DNA of 64,000 bases from Phylloscopus collybita (lineage: Eukaryota > Chordata > Aves > Passeriformes > Phylloscopidae): NCBI GenBank assembly GCA_027886175.1, contig JAJNNQ010000003.1, forward strand, positions 10,450,001 through 10,514,000, read 5' to 3'. Under the pieces are notes generated by a model, which made no database searches, was not told where the DNA came from, and saw only the letters and a list, made by a program, of their open reading frames with translations. Positions within the stretch are counted from its first letter, which is position 1. Every line of letters begins with the position of its first letter. The translations under genes and the position numbers were made by a program. Shown here piece by piece: positions 10,591 to 24,179 of the stretch.

Positions 10591-13500
10591 TGCAACCCTA
10601 CAGAACAAGATCTGGTTTAAGAGAGTATTTCTGTACAGGAAAGCATGTAAGTATATGCTTAAGTCCTCCGGAAGTCAAAGCAACTTAAGCACATATTACA
10701 GTTAATCAGGAGCTTAACTGATTTTCTGAGTTGGCCTAGATCTGGAATGACACATAAGGCTCTCCTGAGTTGGGATTCACAGCCCTATTCTGTAGTTCCT
10801 TCCCAAGGAAAGTGCTGATTTATTTATTTTTAATTCTTGCCTTAAAGAATGGCCCATTTTGGCCTCACTCCTTTGCAGGTTATTGGAAAGGAAGATGTGA
10901 AAAGGTAAAGCACTCTGAGCCACACAGTTCTTTTGAAATGACAAAGAGAATTCATGCCATTCATTTCAAGAGGACTCTGTGCATCAAGAATAATGCTGTA
11001 ACCGGGATGTTTCACTGAAGGATACTGTTGGAGTCAAAATGCCATCTGGTGTGATCAGAACAACAGCCTGCTTGGAATTGGTGCTGTGTAATGTGCTTCT
11101 ATAGATTGCTTCCCTTTAATATATTTTTTTTTCCTTTCTGAAGTCTCTTTGCTCTAAGTGGGATACTTGCAGTATGGATTTGAATTGAATGCAATGTTGT
11201 GTAATAAGAACAATAAGCAGGTGCATTGTATAAAATTTAAGTGGAAAGCTACTGCCTAGAAGGGAAAAGTAATGTGGTTACTGCTGCATCTTTTCCCCAT
11301 ATGAGCATTGTTTCCAAGCACTTATGGGTTTCCCAGTGTGGTAGGTTTATTTCAGGTAAACTCCTGTTCAGGTGAATGGGACATTGTGCTTCTAAATTGA
11401 TTTTTAGTACAACTTGTTACGGTTGGAACAATAGACAGTGCTAATATGTAGGTTCTTTGTAAGAAGAATAACGTTTTGCCTAAAAGTAACAGCATCATTT
11501 GATGAATGCTTGAGTGTTGCTAATGAAAACGGGTGGGAGAGGAAATTACCTTTAATAAGGAGTTTAAGTGACATTTTTCTTATAGAATGCCACTGCTCTC
11601 AATTTTCACAGAAGCAAGGAACCCAAAATGTTTGTGAGGCAGGTGTGGAGCAGCTGGGTGCCTGAAGACTTGCCCTGGCTACCCTACCCCTGTTTGTGCC
11701 TTGGTACTTAGCTCATCCATGCTTTTGAGCAGGTTGGTGCTTCCTGGGGCACACCAGTGCTGGCCAGCAGCGTCCCTTGCTGTCCAAGGACAGCCCAGCA
11801 GATGCAGTTCCCCTGGTGTTCCAGCCCATGTTTGCAGAGCACTGCCTGTTCTTGTGTTCTGTGTCCCCACTCGGCCTGGCCAGGAATGAACCCTTGTCTT
11901 GACCTGCAGCATCCTCTGTCAGGAAGACTGCCAAGCAACTTCCAGCTGAAAACACAGTTTGTTAGGAAAGGGAATGAGTTACTTTTTGGCTTGCCTTTTG
12001 GACCTCTGGCCTCCAGACAAGGCAGATCTTCTTTCTAGTCCTTACTGTACTTAATCCCACCTTTCCAAGACCAGCAGTGACCTTGGGTGCTTTCTGATCA
12101 AGTCTTCTCTCCTGTGTTAGCTACAGCAAAACCTTCCAACTTTAGGTCACTCTAAAGAGGAGGTTTGCTCCTGTGAATGTGCCTGAATGACCCCCTTTTA
12201 CTGAGGAAAGTTTTCAGGTAATGTTTAAAATCCATGCTAAGTCCAATTAATACAAATGATACTTTAGAAATGGGAGGGCAGGATCTCAGGGCTTTCAGCT
12301 CCAGGTATGATGTGCTGAAGTCTTGCTTGTGCTGTGCTGACATCTCCTAGCTGGACTACTCATGCTTCTTTGCAGCAAGTGACCATTATGTTTTTGTTAC
12401 AAAAATTGACTTGTCAATCTAGAAGGATCATAGACTGCCTTTTGGGAATCAAGGAAATTGGCAGAAACTGGAAAGTGCCAGCTTTGAACTACTCAGAGCT
12501 GTTGTTCAGTAGTGTCTCGTCTCTCTGAGAAGCAGCAGCTCATAGGTCCCCTTGGTGCCTCATGGCTTGCACATACTAAAATGGACATCAAACCCCAAGC
12601 TTGTGGTGTCACCCTAGAAAGGTGATTGGTTCCTCATTTAAAGGGGAAAGGCTTGGGTTCTTGGGAGCATATGTCTGTGATAGGCTGGGAAAAGGGGCAA
12701 ACCAGACTGTGCCCAGTGCAGCCATCATCTCACATCCTTCAAGCATCTCCTTCTTTTCCATCCAGGAGTGAGTGTGTTGGGGCACTGCAACTCCAAACTT
12801 CATGTCTTGTTTTGGCTTTTTTTTCCCCCATATGCTTTTTGGGGGATGTTGTTTTGTGTGTGGCTGGTTTTGGGTTTCTTTGGTGGCTGTTTGTTTTTTA
12901 GCTTCTATTTCTCCTGTCTGCAAATCAGGGGATAGGATATCATGCTTTCCATGGTGGGGCTGCAAAGCTGCCTGGAGTTTGTTCATTCTCACAGCTGAAC
13001 AGTGGCTGTGTTGTATTGGTCATGTGTGCTCCCTCTTGCTAAAAGGCAAGCAGCATCAAAGAATGCTAAGAAGGCAAGAAGGGCAAGGCCCTTTAGCTGA
13101 AACCACCAAGAAATCACGTCACCAGAATTTGTTAAGCCACGGTGACTTTTGGTTGCAGTCACCTTGGCATTTAGAAAGTGTTCTGGTGTCTGAGAAAGTG
13201 TATTGTGGGGCTTGTTAATTTTAATTTGAATGGTTTTGAAATACTGGAGACTTCAGGGTAAAAAGAAAGGAGATTTTGGTTTTCTAGGATACTAAATGTG
13301 CCCTGGACATGGTGCAGAAGCTGTGTGTCTGCTGGGGACTTGCTACCTTAGCTGTGATATTTCTGCGGACATGGCTTCATGTGCAGTTCTGTTGAAGTCC
13401 TTTGTACCCTCCAGTGAAGGGAATTGCAGAGGGTTGGCACAGCCTAACTTGAATTTCTGACCTTGTGAAAGCAAACAGTGTAAAATGTGTTTGGCTGGCT

Positions 13501-14646
13501 TTTGAGGGCAGATGTCTGGGCACTGCCATTGTCATATAATGATGGATCTTCTTTATTTGGGTTGGATGTCACTGTCCTTCATTGCAGCAGCAAGAATTTT
13601 TCTGAGTCCATGGTTCTGTCTCCAAAAAGGGCTAAGATTTTTTTCTGTTAACTAATAGCTTCTCTGACAGGGATGTGACTTTAATCCCTTATGGAAAATG
13701 ATTCTCCATTCATCCCATAGCAGGGATGGGGCTCAGATGTGTTGGGTGTTCCCAGCATTGCTTTTACTGCTGGGTTGCAGCAGCCATGAGGACCAGATTT
13801 GTCCAGCGTGTCCTCATGGGAAACACTGGAGGAATCTGGATCTGTTGTCTTGGTGAGGATGACCATCATTGTGTCAGGAGGTTGGCTCTGCAGCATTGCA
13901 GCTCTGTGGTAGATGCAGGAATTTGCCCAGAGCATATCTCTGGGAATGTCCTGTAGTCCTTGGCTTAATATCCACATAGTGCAAAGGCGGTGGCTTTGGT
14001 GGATGGGCCAAAGTTTGGGTTGATTTTTGAAGGCCAAACCTTCTGGAATGGAGAAAGAGCTGTAGGTGTGGCTGTGTTTATGAGAAAACTGATGCCTCTC
14101 TGCTGTGCTGTGGCTGCTTTTTCTGTTGTTGGTCAAAGGCAAAAAGCAACAGTGAAGTAAAGGGAGTAAAAGAAATCCCAGACTCCAAAATTTCTGGTCA
14201 GCTGGGCTTACCCTGCTTATATCCCCTGCTTTGTAGACAGGAGGAATGGAAGCTAAAACCTGTGAGGGCACAGAGCAGAAACACTGTTGAGAAAAAGCAA
14301 GTGTGAGCTTGGCCCTGAAGGGACTTTTGGTCCTCAGTAGTTTTGCAGTGAATGTGGGTGATTGCCCTAAAGGTGATGGCTCCAGGGAATGCTTTTATCA
14401 GGAAGGTGGTGAAAGAGAAAGGGAGATAGTCTTCCTCTTTCTTGTGAAGGTATTGCTTTTAATTCTTATAAAGAAAAATGAGCAGGTTTGATATCAGCAT
14501 TACTGGCCAAGCCCTCAAAGGAAGCTGCTGTCTTGAGACACATCAAACTGAGGTTTCCCAGTGGCAGCTTATCCCAGCTGGTGTCAGGGCAGGTGCCAGG
14601 AAGTGAGGAGTGAATGCCTTCAGGAGCTCTTAGGCAACCAGCTCAC
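10591..14646. other. Single-copy DNA; long unassigned minus frame near its end
   Basis: No named repeats. A 196-codon minus-strand frame (13681-14271) crosses the region without splice sites that would define an exon, and its translation shows no domain. G/T-rich DNA at 12810-12900 opens frames on both strands. I support no gene here. Confidence 0.45.
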
Positions 14647-14710
14647 CTCCAGGAGACATGGGCGTGCTGCTTCCCAGCTCTTCTGAGCTGCTCAATGAGA
14701 ATGGTGCCTC
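14647..14710 (-). other. Candidate coding exon, 64 nt, unidentified
   Basis: On the minus strand the acceptor is CCTCAAACTTCTCAG and the donor is GGAG|GTGAGC, both good. After two leading bases the frame reads GTILIEQLRRAGKQHAHVSW and leaves two bases, a phase-1 to phase-2 exon. It looks like an amphipathic helix. No homologue is recognised. Confidence 0.25.
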
Positions 14711-17700
14711 CTGAGAAGTTTGAGGCATCCTAGTATTAGTTGCAAGACGATTTTCTTTCCATTTTTGTTCTTAATGCTGTGTTATTTAGACAGCAGGAGT
14801 GAGGAAGCTTCTAAGCTGTCTGCGTGGAGCAGGGTGATTGTAGACCACCTATTCCTGGGTAGGAGGTGACATCCCTGGGGAGGCTGATGGTGGCTGGTGC
14901 TGAGCCACAGGGCACTGGGTGGTTTCCCACAGGTGGGGTACAGATATACTTGTCAGGGACATGTGTAGGACCTTTGTGAGGAAGGAAGCATTCACTCGTG
15001 CTCCTCACAGCACACAACTGTTTTTTGCTAATCATTCCAGCCCGCAGGAATTTTTTTTTATAATGATTTTTGTTGGTGGTGGTTCTTTCATTCAGTCATT
15101 ATTTTTTTTTCCCCTCCTTTAATTGTTGAAGCTGTTTTTAATCCCTGACCATAATAAAGCCACACTGTTAACACAAGCAGCGGGGTAGCTGAAATTGCAG
15201 CTGTAGTACAAGCTCTGCTTTTAATTTCAGGCTGTTATTAATGAGGCTAGAAACTTTCCCTTCCCCCAGCTGAGTTTCGACTGTGTGTCTTCATCCAAGC
15301 CACTTCATTCTGTGCTTCAGAGCATCCCTGACTCCATCTGGATATAACAGGTGAAGGCTGATGACTGTTTTCAGAAGTCATGAAGAGGTTTCTGGCCACT
15401 GTCCTTCCCTTTTCCTCGTGCAGGCAGCTCTGTGGAGGTGGAGGGTTGGGAGCAGGCAGCTGCAGGGGCTGGGACAGAACCTCCAAAGAGAGGCAATGCA
15501 GGCCAGGGTTGCTAGTGCTGGGAAGGAGATGGAACTTCACATGTTTGACAGATGTGGGAGGGCAAGACAGGGTGGTTGGGTGGGTTTGGGTTGCTTGTTT
15601 CTGCCCCTGCACTTTGATCCTAGGGCCAAGCGTGAGGAGCTCTGATGGTTGGTATTGCCATCCCATGGGGCAGCACCCATCACTCTCAGTAAAGGGAAGG
15701 TTATGTGGTGCATGTCTCCTCCTCTCCTTTTTGCTCCTGCAGTGCCCTGGGTGCCCACAGGAATAGTCTGTTGTTTATAGAAGAAGCAGTAATGGCAAAG
15801 AGGTTTTATGTTTTCGGAAGGTAATACTGTAATTGCATCGGGGATATGGAAATCCCAGTCTGCTGCTGAAATTGCTGCAATAGACTCAAACTTAGGGATT
15901 GTCAGGACTCTAGGAAAAATTCCCAGCAATTTGCATCTCTAAAGTGCAATCCCCACACTCCTTTTAATAACCTGTGTGTGTTAGAGAGGATGTATTTCTC
16001 TGTGGCCAAAGGCATGTAATCTTCCCAGCCCCCGGTGTGTGCATTCAAGGCCAGGTTGGCTTTTATTTCCTGTGCAGCTCTTACTTGAGTACTGCAAACC
16101 TGTGAAACAACCCTTTAGGACTGTAGCTGCAATAGTCTCTAGTTTTTAAGTTAACATGCCTCCCCCCACCGTTGCCTTCAGTGTAATAAAGGTAATTGCT
16201 GCCTGTGCAGTGCATGTGTTTGCAGCTCTGCAGGAGCACTTGCTGGGCTGGTGTGGTTCAGCTGGCTCCTGTTTGGATCCTGCACCCCCAGACCATAGCA
16301 TCTGAGCCTGACACTCGGTGGCGTATGCACTAGCCTGTTTCCTAGATGGATTTATTGGATTTCCAGTAAAGACAAACAAAGTCTGAGGTCTAACGGTGCT
16401 GAGCAGGCAGCACTGCACTCGCTGGTCCAGCCTGCTGTGCTCAGCTCCTTATACGGCCAAAAAAAGGAAGAGGAAGAGAGGGCGCAGCGTGAATACCAGA
16501 CATACGATGCATTCTTCCCAGCTGCAAACTTGGAATTCGCTTTTCCCTGGAAAGTGGGCCCTCTGTATATCTATTAATTCAGGCTCTGTACTCTTGAGCA
16601 GGAAGAGGGAAGGCAGCATTGAGCTGGCTCCGAGCAACACTTAATTGTCTTGTGTAAAGGAATTTCTTTTCTGTGAGATTTTTTCTTGCTTTGGTGGGAG
16701 ACAGAGGTGGGACGAGGAATGGGAGAGGGGGTCAGGTTCTCCTGAGGCTCGCTCTGACTTGGCAAGCTGCAAGCAGGTAGACTGCAATTACATCTGTTTT
16801 ATCCAACTGAAAATCAATTTGATTCATCATTAGCCTCTGCCTTTAAATTATATTTTCCCTGAATAGCATCTTCCGGTTAGTGGGAGGCGGAGGAGGAGGT
16901 AAGGCAATCGATCCTGTTACTTCATTCATAATCTGGCTTCAGCCTCTGTTTGAATCTCTGTGGGTGTGAATGGCTGGGCTTGGGCTGGAAGTACAGTGCA
17001 CAGGTTCCCTATCTCTTGGTTATGGGCTCTGATATCTCCAAATGGGCTTGGATTTCCAAAGCACTGCTTTGTTCTCTTGGGTGCAGCACCCTTTTGAGAG
17101 CTTGAATGGGGAAGGTCAGAGCAGTCCCTCCCCAATCCTGGTGTGTCACTGGTTCACAGTGTGCCAAGGCACTGGGAACTGAACTGCCATGGCAGGTGGT
17201 TTCCTAGGTTGTTTGGAAGCCACATTGTGAACTGAAAGCCACAGCAGGGCGAATCCTGGTGCTACCTGTGCACTGGCAGCCTACCTGCCTGCCAGCACCT
17301 GGGGCCATGTGAGCAGGGACACCTCCAGCCAGCCCTGTTTGTGCCTGTTACCCAAGGGAGAGCTTTTCCAAGACCACAGATGTGGGTTGTGCTTCTGTGG
17401 ATGCTGTCTGTGTTTCATGGGGCCCAAACAGGTGGGAGAATTGGGCAATTGTCACTCAGCCAAAAGGCATTTGGAAAAAGCAGCTTGACAACCTTGAGTC
17501 ATGTTTTACTGCCTTGGGATCAGTGTGCCTGGAAAGCAGTTCTGTGTTGTCTCTTCACAGGCTTTGTGGAGGTGATGATGCTACTTAATTTCACGAGCTC
17601 CTTTCATCTAGCTCCTGCACTGTGCTTTCCCATCTCGAGGATGGGCTGTGACAGCACTTGACTAAGGCAATCTGTGTAGCTTTGTGAGGATCCCATCTGT

Positions 17701-20548
17701 TTCTCTCCTTGACAGCTGGGTTGTTCCATGTTACTTGCCTTCTTTCTTTCCTGTAAAACCCAGCACGTTATTAGGACCCAAAATAGTAGCTCCTCTGGGC
17801 CATGTTGTAATAGGAGGGTGTTTCATGATGACAAGTTCCAGCACTGCATGAAGGCAAAAAGCCCTTTTATACATGCAAGGAAGTAGCAACAATCTGCTTG
17901 CAGGTCATGCATGGCTCAGCTCTTTGAACTTCTACGTTGTCAAGTGTTTGCTTTCTCTGTTCTTAGAGACTGTACTTTGTAACAAGCACTGTAAATTATC
18001 CAGCAAGGATAATAAAGGAGTTTGATGGTAGAAGAAAGAGAAATGAATGGCAAATCTATGCTAATGGAAACATCTGTTGGGTATCCTTGTTACTCTTTCC
18101 CTATCCATCCCCACATGCATCCAGAGGTTGTTTAAAGCCAGGTGGAATAGAAACTTAATTTTTTTTTTTTCTGAGTGGACCTTAGGCTCTTGTGTATATG
18201 TTTGGGTTAGAACTGTCAAGTGGTTTTTTTGACACTATTTCTCAGAAGTGCACTCTTGAGCATTTTGCTATGAATGTGACTTAATGCTGCTCCTTGTTCA
18301 TTAGCCAGAGCTCCACAAAAAATAGGGTAGTGGGCTTGGTGGATGTTGGATTTGGGGTCCCTTAATGTTTTGACTCTCTGAACTCTTTATGGTGGCATTG
18401 ATGTGGATGATATCTGCCAGTTGAGAACAGGAGACTGGCAGGCTGGTAGGATTCCATTCCTGTGTCCTCAGATGGGTGTATTGCTTGCAGAGGGCTCTTG
18501 GATGCTGCAGTTACCTGACCTGTCTGCATGGTTTAGGACCATCGTGAGTTTTGTGGGTGCTAAAAAGTTGCAGCCTCTTTATCTTGCCTCTGGTTCTGCT
18601 AGGTTTAAATGGGTGTAAATTTCCACTGGTTGCTTTTCTAATGCAGTGAAACACTAAACTGGTGGAGAAGGAGAAAAAGACAGGTGACCATTAAATATTT
18701 CTTTAAGCATTGAGGTAGTTTTGTTTCCAGGATGTTACCTCCTTGTTGGGAAAAAACCGTAATTTAATAAACACAATGCACCTTCCAAGTGTAGGGGAAT
18801 GCTGTGCTTCTGTTCTTTTTGTATTTTGTATATTTTTTTGGTACTGCCTTAAGGTGTCTTACCAGAAGTATGGGCTGTCACTATTAGAGAGCCCTGTAAA
18901 ACAGCTGTAATAATTGCACAGTGTTCTTTATTCCTGTCAGGTTTATTCATAGACTTTTTTTTTTTTTTTAAGACACACGAGGGACTGTCTCTGCACACAT
19001 CATTGATTTTGCTAATAAAATCTTATATTTTGATGGTACATTTCATTGGAAAATCATTAACTGCTCCATAAGACTTACAGTATCGTGGGATGGGAGAGTT
19101 TCCTGTGGCCTTCATGGAGAGATTGATCTAGATAGATTTCTTTGATTTCTTAACATCTGCTGGGCAAGGGCACAGAATCAGATGCCTCATCTCTGCTTCA
19201 GTCTCTCTCACCAAGGCTTTTCTTCCTGCAGGGAGTGGAGAAGGTGCTTAAAACCTGTTTGAAATTATTCCAGTGCAAAGCACGGGGAGAGGACACCTGT
19301 TGGACCATGTCTGCCGCGTTGTCCCCAGTGGTCCCTCCATGTGAGGTTCCCACTGGCAGCTGTGACCATATGTCAGCAGCTCAGGTGAATGGCATTGTTT
19401 CTATTTAGGCCATTCAAGGACCAGGGGCAGGTTAAATTGCCTCTGTCCAGTATCAGCCACGACATGCTTGAAAGCCTCAGGCTGAGTTTTTGCTGTCCCT
19501 TCTAGCTGAGTTCTTCAGGAGCTTGGGTCAGCAGCACGTGGTTTTAGATCCCACTGCAAGCCCAGAGCCCACAGAAGGGCCCAGAACGAGGTGAATCTGG
19601 GCTCTGCTCTGGTTTATTTTTCTGTTAGAGAGCTTTTCCCCTGTAAGGGAGTGTTGGACTGGCAGTCAGAGAGCCACCCCTGAGCCAAACTCCAGTCTCG
19701 TCTTTAGCGGCAATTAGCAGATTTGAGCACATCCTTCATTTAGCCAAAAAACCTGGGAGATGACTAAAATAAGTCTGTATTTTATTGTATTTGTTAATTT
19801 AGTGTGTGAGTATGTTGTACTTGAGGGAATGTTTCGTGTTCAGGTTTGTAGAGCTGAATCTGATTCCGTGTTACAGGAGACAGCCCAGTTGTCCATAGCA
19901 ACGTGAAATTGATTTTCCCCCCCTGCCTGCTGAAAGCTGTTCCCTCTTGAATCATCCCTTTAATTTAATATAGTGAACAGGATGTCCCTGCATGAAGAAC
20001 CTTTTTTTTAACAACAAGTAACCTAGGCAAAAAAAAAAAAATCTTACTTGAACAACAGCCCTGCCTCTGTCTTTATTGCCACTTGGCATTAGTCCTTGCT
20101 GTGCTGTTTCCTTGTGCTTTGTTTCGGGCACTGGAGGCCATTATCAGTTTTGGTTAATCACCACTGCTGCCACAGGGGAATGTTCCCCCACGTTGCCCTG
20201 GCCAATATGGCAGCAGGTCCCTCTTCAGCATGAAACTCTTCATGGCCTGTTTTGTGCTGAAAAATCTATTTTTTTTTTTTTTTTAGCATTTGTACCATCA
20301 GCCCTGTGCTTTCTCCTGATGTGTGGTGGTGTCCATGTGTGGCACTGGCCATGTCATGGCTCTGGATCTGGCTTGCCTTTTTCTGGGGCTCTTCCCAGTG
20401 CAAGCAGTGGAGCTGCTTCAGAAGGGGCTGGTTGGCAGGTGTTGGGGAGAAATAGGAAGAACTACCATGCTGTTTTGTTTCTATTTGCAAAAGAAATCTA
20501 TGCCTTTGTCATCTGTGTGATGCCTGAGGACTCCAAGGGAGTGATTAC
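14711..20548. other. Single-copy DNA; possible conserved non-coding blocks
   Basis: No supported gene. Simple runs are T15 at 18955-18969 and A13 ending at 20041. AT-rich blocks at 15150-15250 and 15790-15945 contain homeodomain-like TAAT/ATTA cores and look like non-coding conserved DNA, an impression that needs alignment. Weak minus-strand splice-like pairs near 18515-18600 and 18868-18898 are judged noise. Confidence 0.45.
20270..20284. repeat. Poly-T run, T15
   Basis: Fifteen uninterrupted T residues. The run artificially extends the 180-codon plus-strand frame that crosses it. Confidence 0.9.
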
Positions 20549-20602
20549 CTTGTCAGAGGAGTGCCAGGGATTAAGAATTTGGGACATTTGTGCTTTTGCT
20601 AC
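20549..20602 (-). other. Candidate exon, 54 nt, unidentified
   Basis: Acceptor TCAAGTGCTCTTCCAG, donor AAG|GTAATC. A single frame is open: exactly 18 codons, VAKAQMSQILNPWHSSDK, phase 0 at both ends; the other two frames stop. A long plus-strand frame overlaps it, so at most one is meaningful. Confidence 0.2.
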
Positions 20603-21827
20603 CTGGAAGAGCACTTGAGACTACCTTTTGGAAGAATGACAGCCTCTGTGTGGTCAGCACGGAATGCAACCTCTTTCCACGTTTGCTTGCTCCTGGATTT
20701 TGCACAGCATGGCAAGACAGCAGAGATTTTTTTCCTGTGTTCTTAGTTCTTGTCCTGCTTGTTGTGAAGCCCCTGGAGGAGGAGGTGTTTTTAGGCTTTG
20801 GGGCAAGGTGTGCCATGGCAGCAGTTGTCCCACCAGACTTGTCCCTGTTGACTGTTCCACACAAAGAGAGGCAAGCTGCTGCTCGCATCCATGCTTGGGC
20901 CATTAATACAAATTGCACCAATCTGTGCTGTGAAATGTCTGCCTTTCCCTGGCTTGTCTTATGAAAAGTTAAAGGGAGAAGAAAAAAGCACACAAAATCA
21001 ATATGGCAGAGGCTTCAGTTGCGTGTTCACCTGCTGTCACTGTGAGATGAAGCCATGTCACTTGACATGCCTCGTGTATGGCACTTGTTGAGAAGACAGT
21101 TATTTTATCTCTCTGGTTTTTTTTCATGTCAGTCAAAAAATGGTTTGTTTCATGTGCATCATCTGAACATTGCACTGAATAAGCCACCCAAAAAAAGGTT
21201 AATCTCCAATTCTGTACTGCTTTTACTGTCGCATCCAACTGCATCAAAGACAGCGATGAGCGTATCCTAATGATGACTCCCAGAAACAGAGGTAGCATAG
21301 GCATCTACTTCTTTCAGGTGCCAAAACTGAGGCTTACAAGGCCTATTTTTTCAGAACACTTCATGTTTTGTAGTGCTGTACATGGTTATAGTACAAGTCT
21401 TGATTAAAAGTTGAACACAGGATCTCAATCCCTGTCTGCTAGTTCTTGTCTCTTCGGGACGTAGTCCTTCTGTATCTTTATTCAGCCACGAAAGGCACAG
21501 CAATAAATATGTGGGAAAATTTGATATATGTGACTTCGCTCCTATCTTTCAGAAGGTTTATGGCAGAGACATAAACAGGATCTAATCTTTCCAAGTGACA
21601 CTCAGCTGCCAGACCACAAAGCTTCCTTTCTGGTCTCTTTACCATTGCCTGCCTTACATGCTCTCCCTCTTCTGAAAACTGAATGAGGGTGAGGAAGCCA
21701 CTGTCCCACGTGGCTGCAACCTCCTTTTTGACAAGACTTGGCTTTCATACACAACTAGCATGTTGAGTGGACGTTGCTCCAGGTGTCAGTGAACTTCTTT
21801 GTGTCCTGTTGTCATTCCTCCCTTCAG
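20603..21827. other. Single-copy DNA, no gene recognised
   Basis: Overlapping frames on both strands at 20570-20990 are not splice-supported. Sequence at 21410-21560 is AT-rich single-copy DNA with nothing recognisable. Confidence 0.45.
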
Positions 21828-22055
21828 CAGGAGTACTGCCTGCCCGAGAGCTGGGTAGATCTGGCTGAGTTATGCAGAAGTTCCTCGACTGTTGTCTGTA
21901 ACTTCTGTCAGCGGGATATTTGTAAATTTAAACGCTTCCTCCCAGAAGTATCAAAGGAACTGAGGCCACTTTTCAGCATGGACATGAAAGGCTTTCGCGC
22001 GCTGGTGCAGCCAGGATTGCCATGGAGAACAAAGGCTTTTGCTAATCGCTTCTAA
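21828..22055 (+). other. Candidate terminal coding exon, 76 codons including stop, unidentified
   Basis: A very strong plus-strand acceptor (TTGTCATTCCTCCCTTCAG) ends at 21827. An uninterrupted frame then runs 75 codons to TAA at 22053-22055. The translation is protein-like: a Cys-containing stretch (TVVCNFCQRDICKFKRFLPE) followed by SKELRPLFSMDMKGFRALVQ. CpG is locally raised (GGCTTTCGCGCGCTGG), as in selected coding DNA. Points against: no matching upstream plus-strand exon, no clear AATAAA within about 150 bases, and no recognised family. A retained pseudo-exon is the alternative. Confidence 0.3.
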
Positions 22056-24179
22056 TGCCTTTCAAGTTTATGCCTCATTTTTTCCCCTTTTTCAGATGGC
22101 CTCCCAGAGTACTGAGACTTCACTGACTGACTCACCAAATAATTAACAGGAGGAGGACTCAATCTCTGAAACTTTTGAACACCTCTTTTAATTTTCTTGA
22201 ATAAGCCAGTACTCTGGCCAGGATCCAATTTGTGTAATTACATTTGACCTAACTTAATCCCTTGGCAGTTTCAATTGCATGTGGTAGTTGTCTTGGCTCC
22301 CTGTCCTGGGCTGCCATTCAATGCTACTCCATGATTTTCAACAGCTGTTGTAATTCAGCTGTAGAAATGGGTGTATTTTCTTGGTGGAAGCATTCCTCAT
22401 ATCTCTATCCCTTGCTAAACATCCTTATCTCACTAGTATTTTGGGAGGTAACGTGTCTGATGCTGCAGATGATCTTGCTGAAGTCCTTGGAGCTACTTTC
22501 ACCCTTAAAGATGGGCATGTATTTAGAGTCTTTTATCAGTTGTCCAACATACGTTTTGAGATTACTTTGAGTTTTTCACCTTCAGGGATTTATTGCTCAG
22601 TCTCCTCAGCTACTATGTGCTGCTTTGGGGATGTTACTGGTGCAGGTATTCCTCTTTAGCTTTGGAAACAGCGCTTCTGCAATCCAATCAGTGCTAAATA
22701 GGAGTGTGTCGCCTTCCTGTGCTGACAGCAGTTGGGCTGGCTGGCTGTAAGTGTTGGCATTGCTAAGAGTGCAAGTGATGAAGGAAAGCAAAAGCCCAGG
22801 ACAGCTGGGTAGGATTACAAAGGATGAAAAAAACCATCTCAGGCAGAAACTTGGAGATGGACAAAGTGTGGTAGCCAAAGGTACAGTCAGATGGATGATC
22901 CATGCAAAAGACAAGACACAGAGTTCTTGTCTTGGCTCATCCTTGGATGTGCAACAAGCATCTTGTTTTCACAGCAGGTGACAAATTGAGTGTTTCTTGG
23001 CTTCAGGCATCGGAAAAGGCGTATTTGTTACAAAGCCACTTGATCCTTTGGGGGCAGGAGCAGCTCCTGCTGAGAGGAGGCAGGAATTTAGATGAGATGG
23101 GGTGCAAAAGGTGATGTACTGCTGAAAGGTGATGTTGCAAATTGTCTGCTACCATCTAACTCTGTTTTTCTGAGAGCCTCTGGAAGTAGGATGGCAAATG
23201 TATCATTGCTGCCCTCCTTTGCTGCCTGTTATCATTAATGAAATTTGGGATGTTTTTATCATTCAGCACTCTCCCCTGTGTTTCTGAATGCTGTTCATGT
23301 AAATCCCTTCTTTACCTTTCCACGTTGTCACCAAACACTTGAATTCATGAGAGATTTCATTTTTCTAGGTAGAACATCCTGAAGATCAGGAGGTACTGAG
23401 CATGTTGTGAATACAAAAGCCATTCATCAGGCCTGACTTTTACCTTCTGGATCTATCCCATAATTAAGCACATTTAAATCTCTGAGTAGACTGGAAATCT
23501 TGCCTCTGTTGATGTCAGTGACACTGTAAATAAAGTCACCAGTGGTAACATTAAAATTTGTTCTCTGTCACAGAGCTTAAAGGTTTGGAGTCAGAGCCAT
23601 CTGATTTTAGCATGTGCGGGGTATTGCTTATACCTTGGTAGAACTTTCTGCAAAGTCCATGAAGACTTTGTTTCCTAGAACTCAAAATTTTCAAACCCTT
23701 GTGGTGGTTGTCAGAGAAAATGTGGCCAACTCCGAGTGGTGGCACATGATGTATCTACAGTCAGTGATGTTGCTTTTGAAGATCTGTTTGCATGCTAAAC
23801 AATGGGGTGGGGAAAATTGCACTTCAGAGTTTCTGGTTTTTCCTTTACTCCTGGACTGGACTCTGCCTGCCATCCTGAAGACAAATCTTCTATTTTTCTT
23901 GTTTCAGAGTGCCTTGTAACTGTGTGTGCCTGAATGCCTCAGCCTTTGGAGGTGAGCGTCTTCCCCTGAAACAGCCTTGTGATATACAAGTGCCTGCTCT
24001 CTTGGGGTAAGGAAAGACATACACATGCAGAGACTGAGAATGTGCTGTGTGCAAAAGTAGAATGGGCAAAGAGAGGACAAGCAGCACTGCCTCAACTTGT
24101 AAATTTTGGAAACAGTGAACTTGACACGGAGAGAGGAAATAAACTAAATCTGTCCACTGTAAATAAAACAGATGATAAA
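22056..24179. other. Single-copy DNA, no gene recognised
   Basis: Weak minus-strand splice-like pairs near 23326-23375, 23446-23484 and 23547-23571 do not share phase and are treated as noise. No named repeat. Confidence 0.45.

Noticed and set aside
13681..14271. 196-codon minus-strand frame
   Set aside because: No bounding splice sites, no recognisable domain, mixed Ser/His/Pro composition; length is within chance for 64 kb in six frames.
18710..18720. TGAGGTAGT word resembling the let-7 seed
   Set aside because: The downstream bases do not match let-7 and no hairpin partner is present.
19211..19224. 14-base minus-strand micro-exon with excellent signals
   Set aside because: Far too short to support without transcripts; expected by chance.
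20076..20618. 180-codon plus-strand frame
   Set aside because: It passes through a T15 run and a TG-rich stretch, and a better-bounded minus segment overlaps its end. Nothing protein-like is recognised.
23326..23571. Three minus-strand splice-like pairs in 250 bases
   Set aside because: Their phases are mutually incompatible, and each is under 50 bases.
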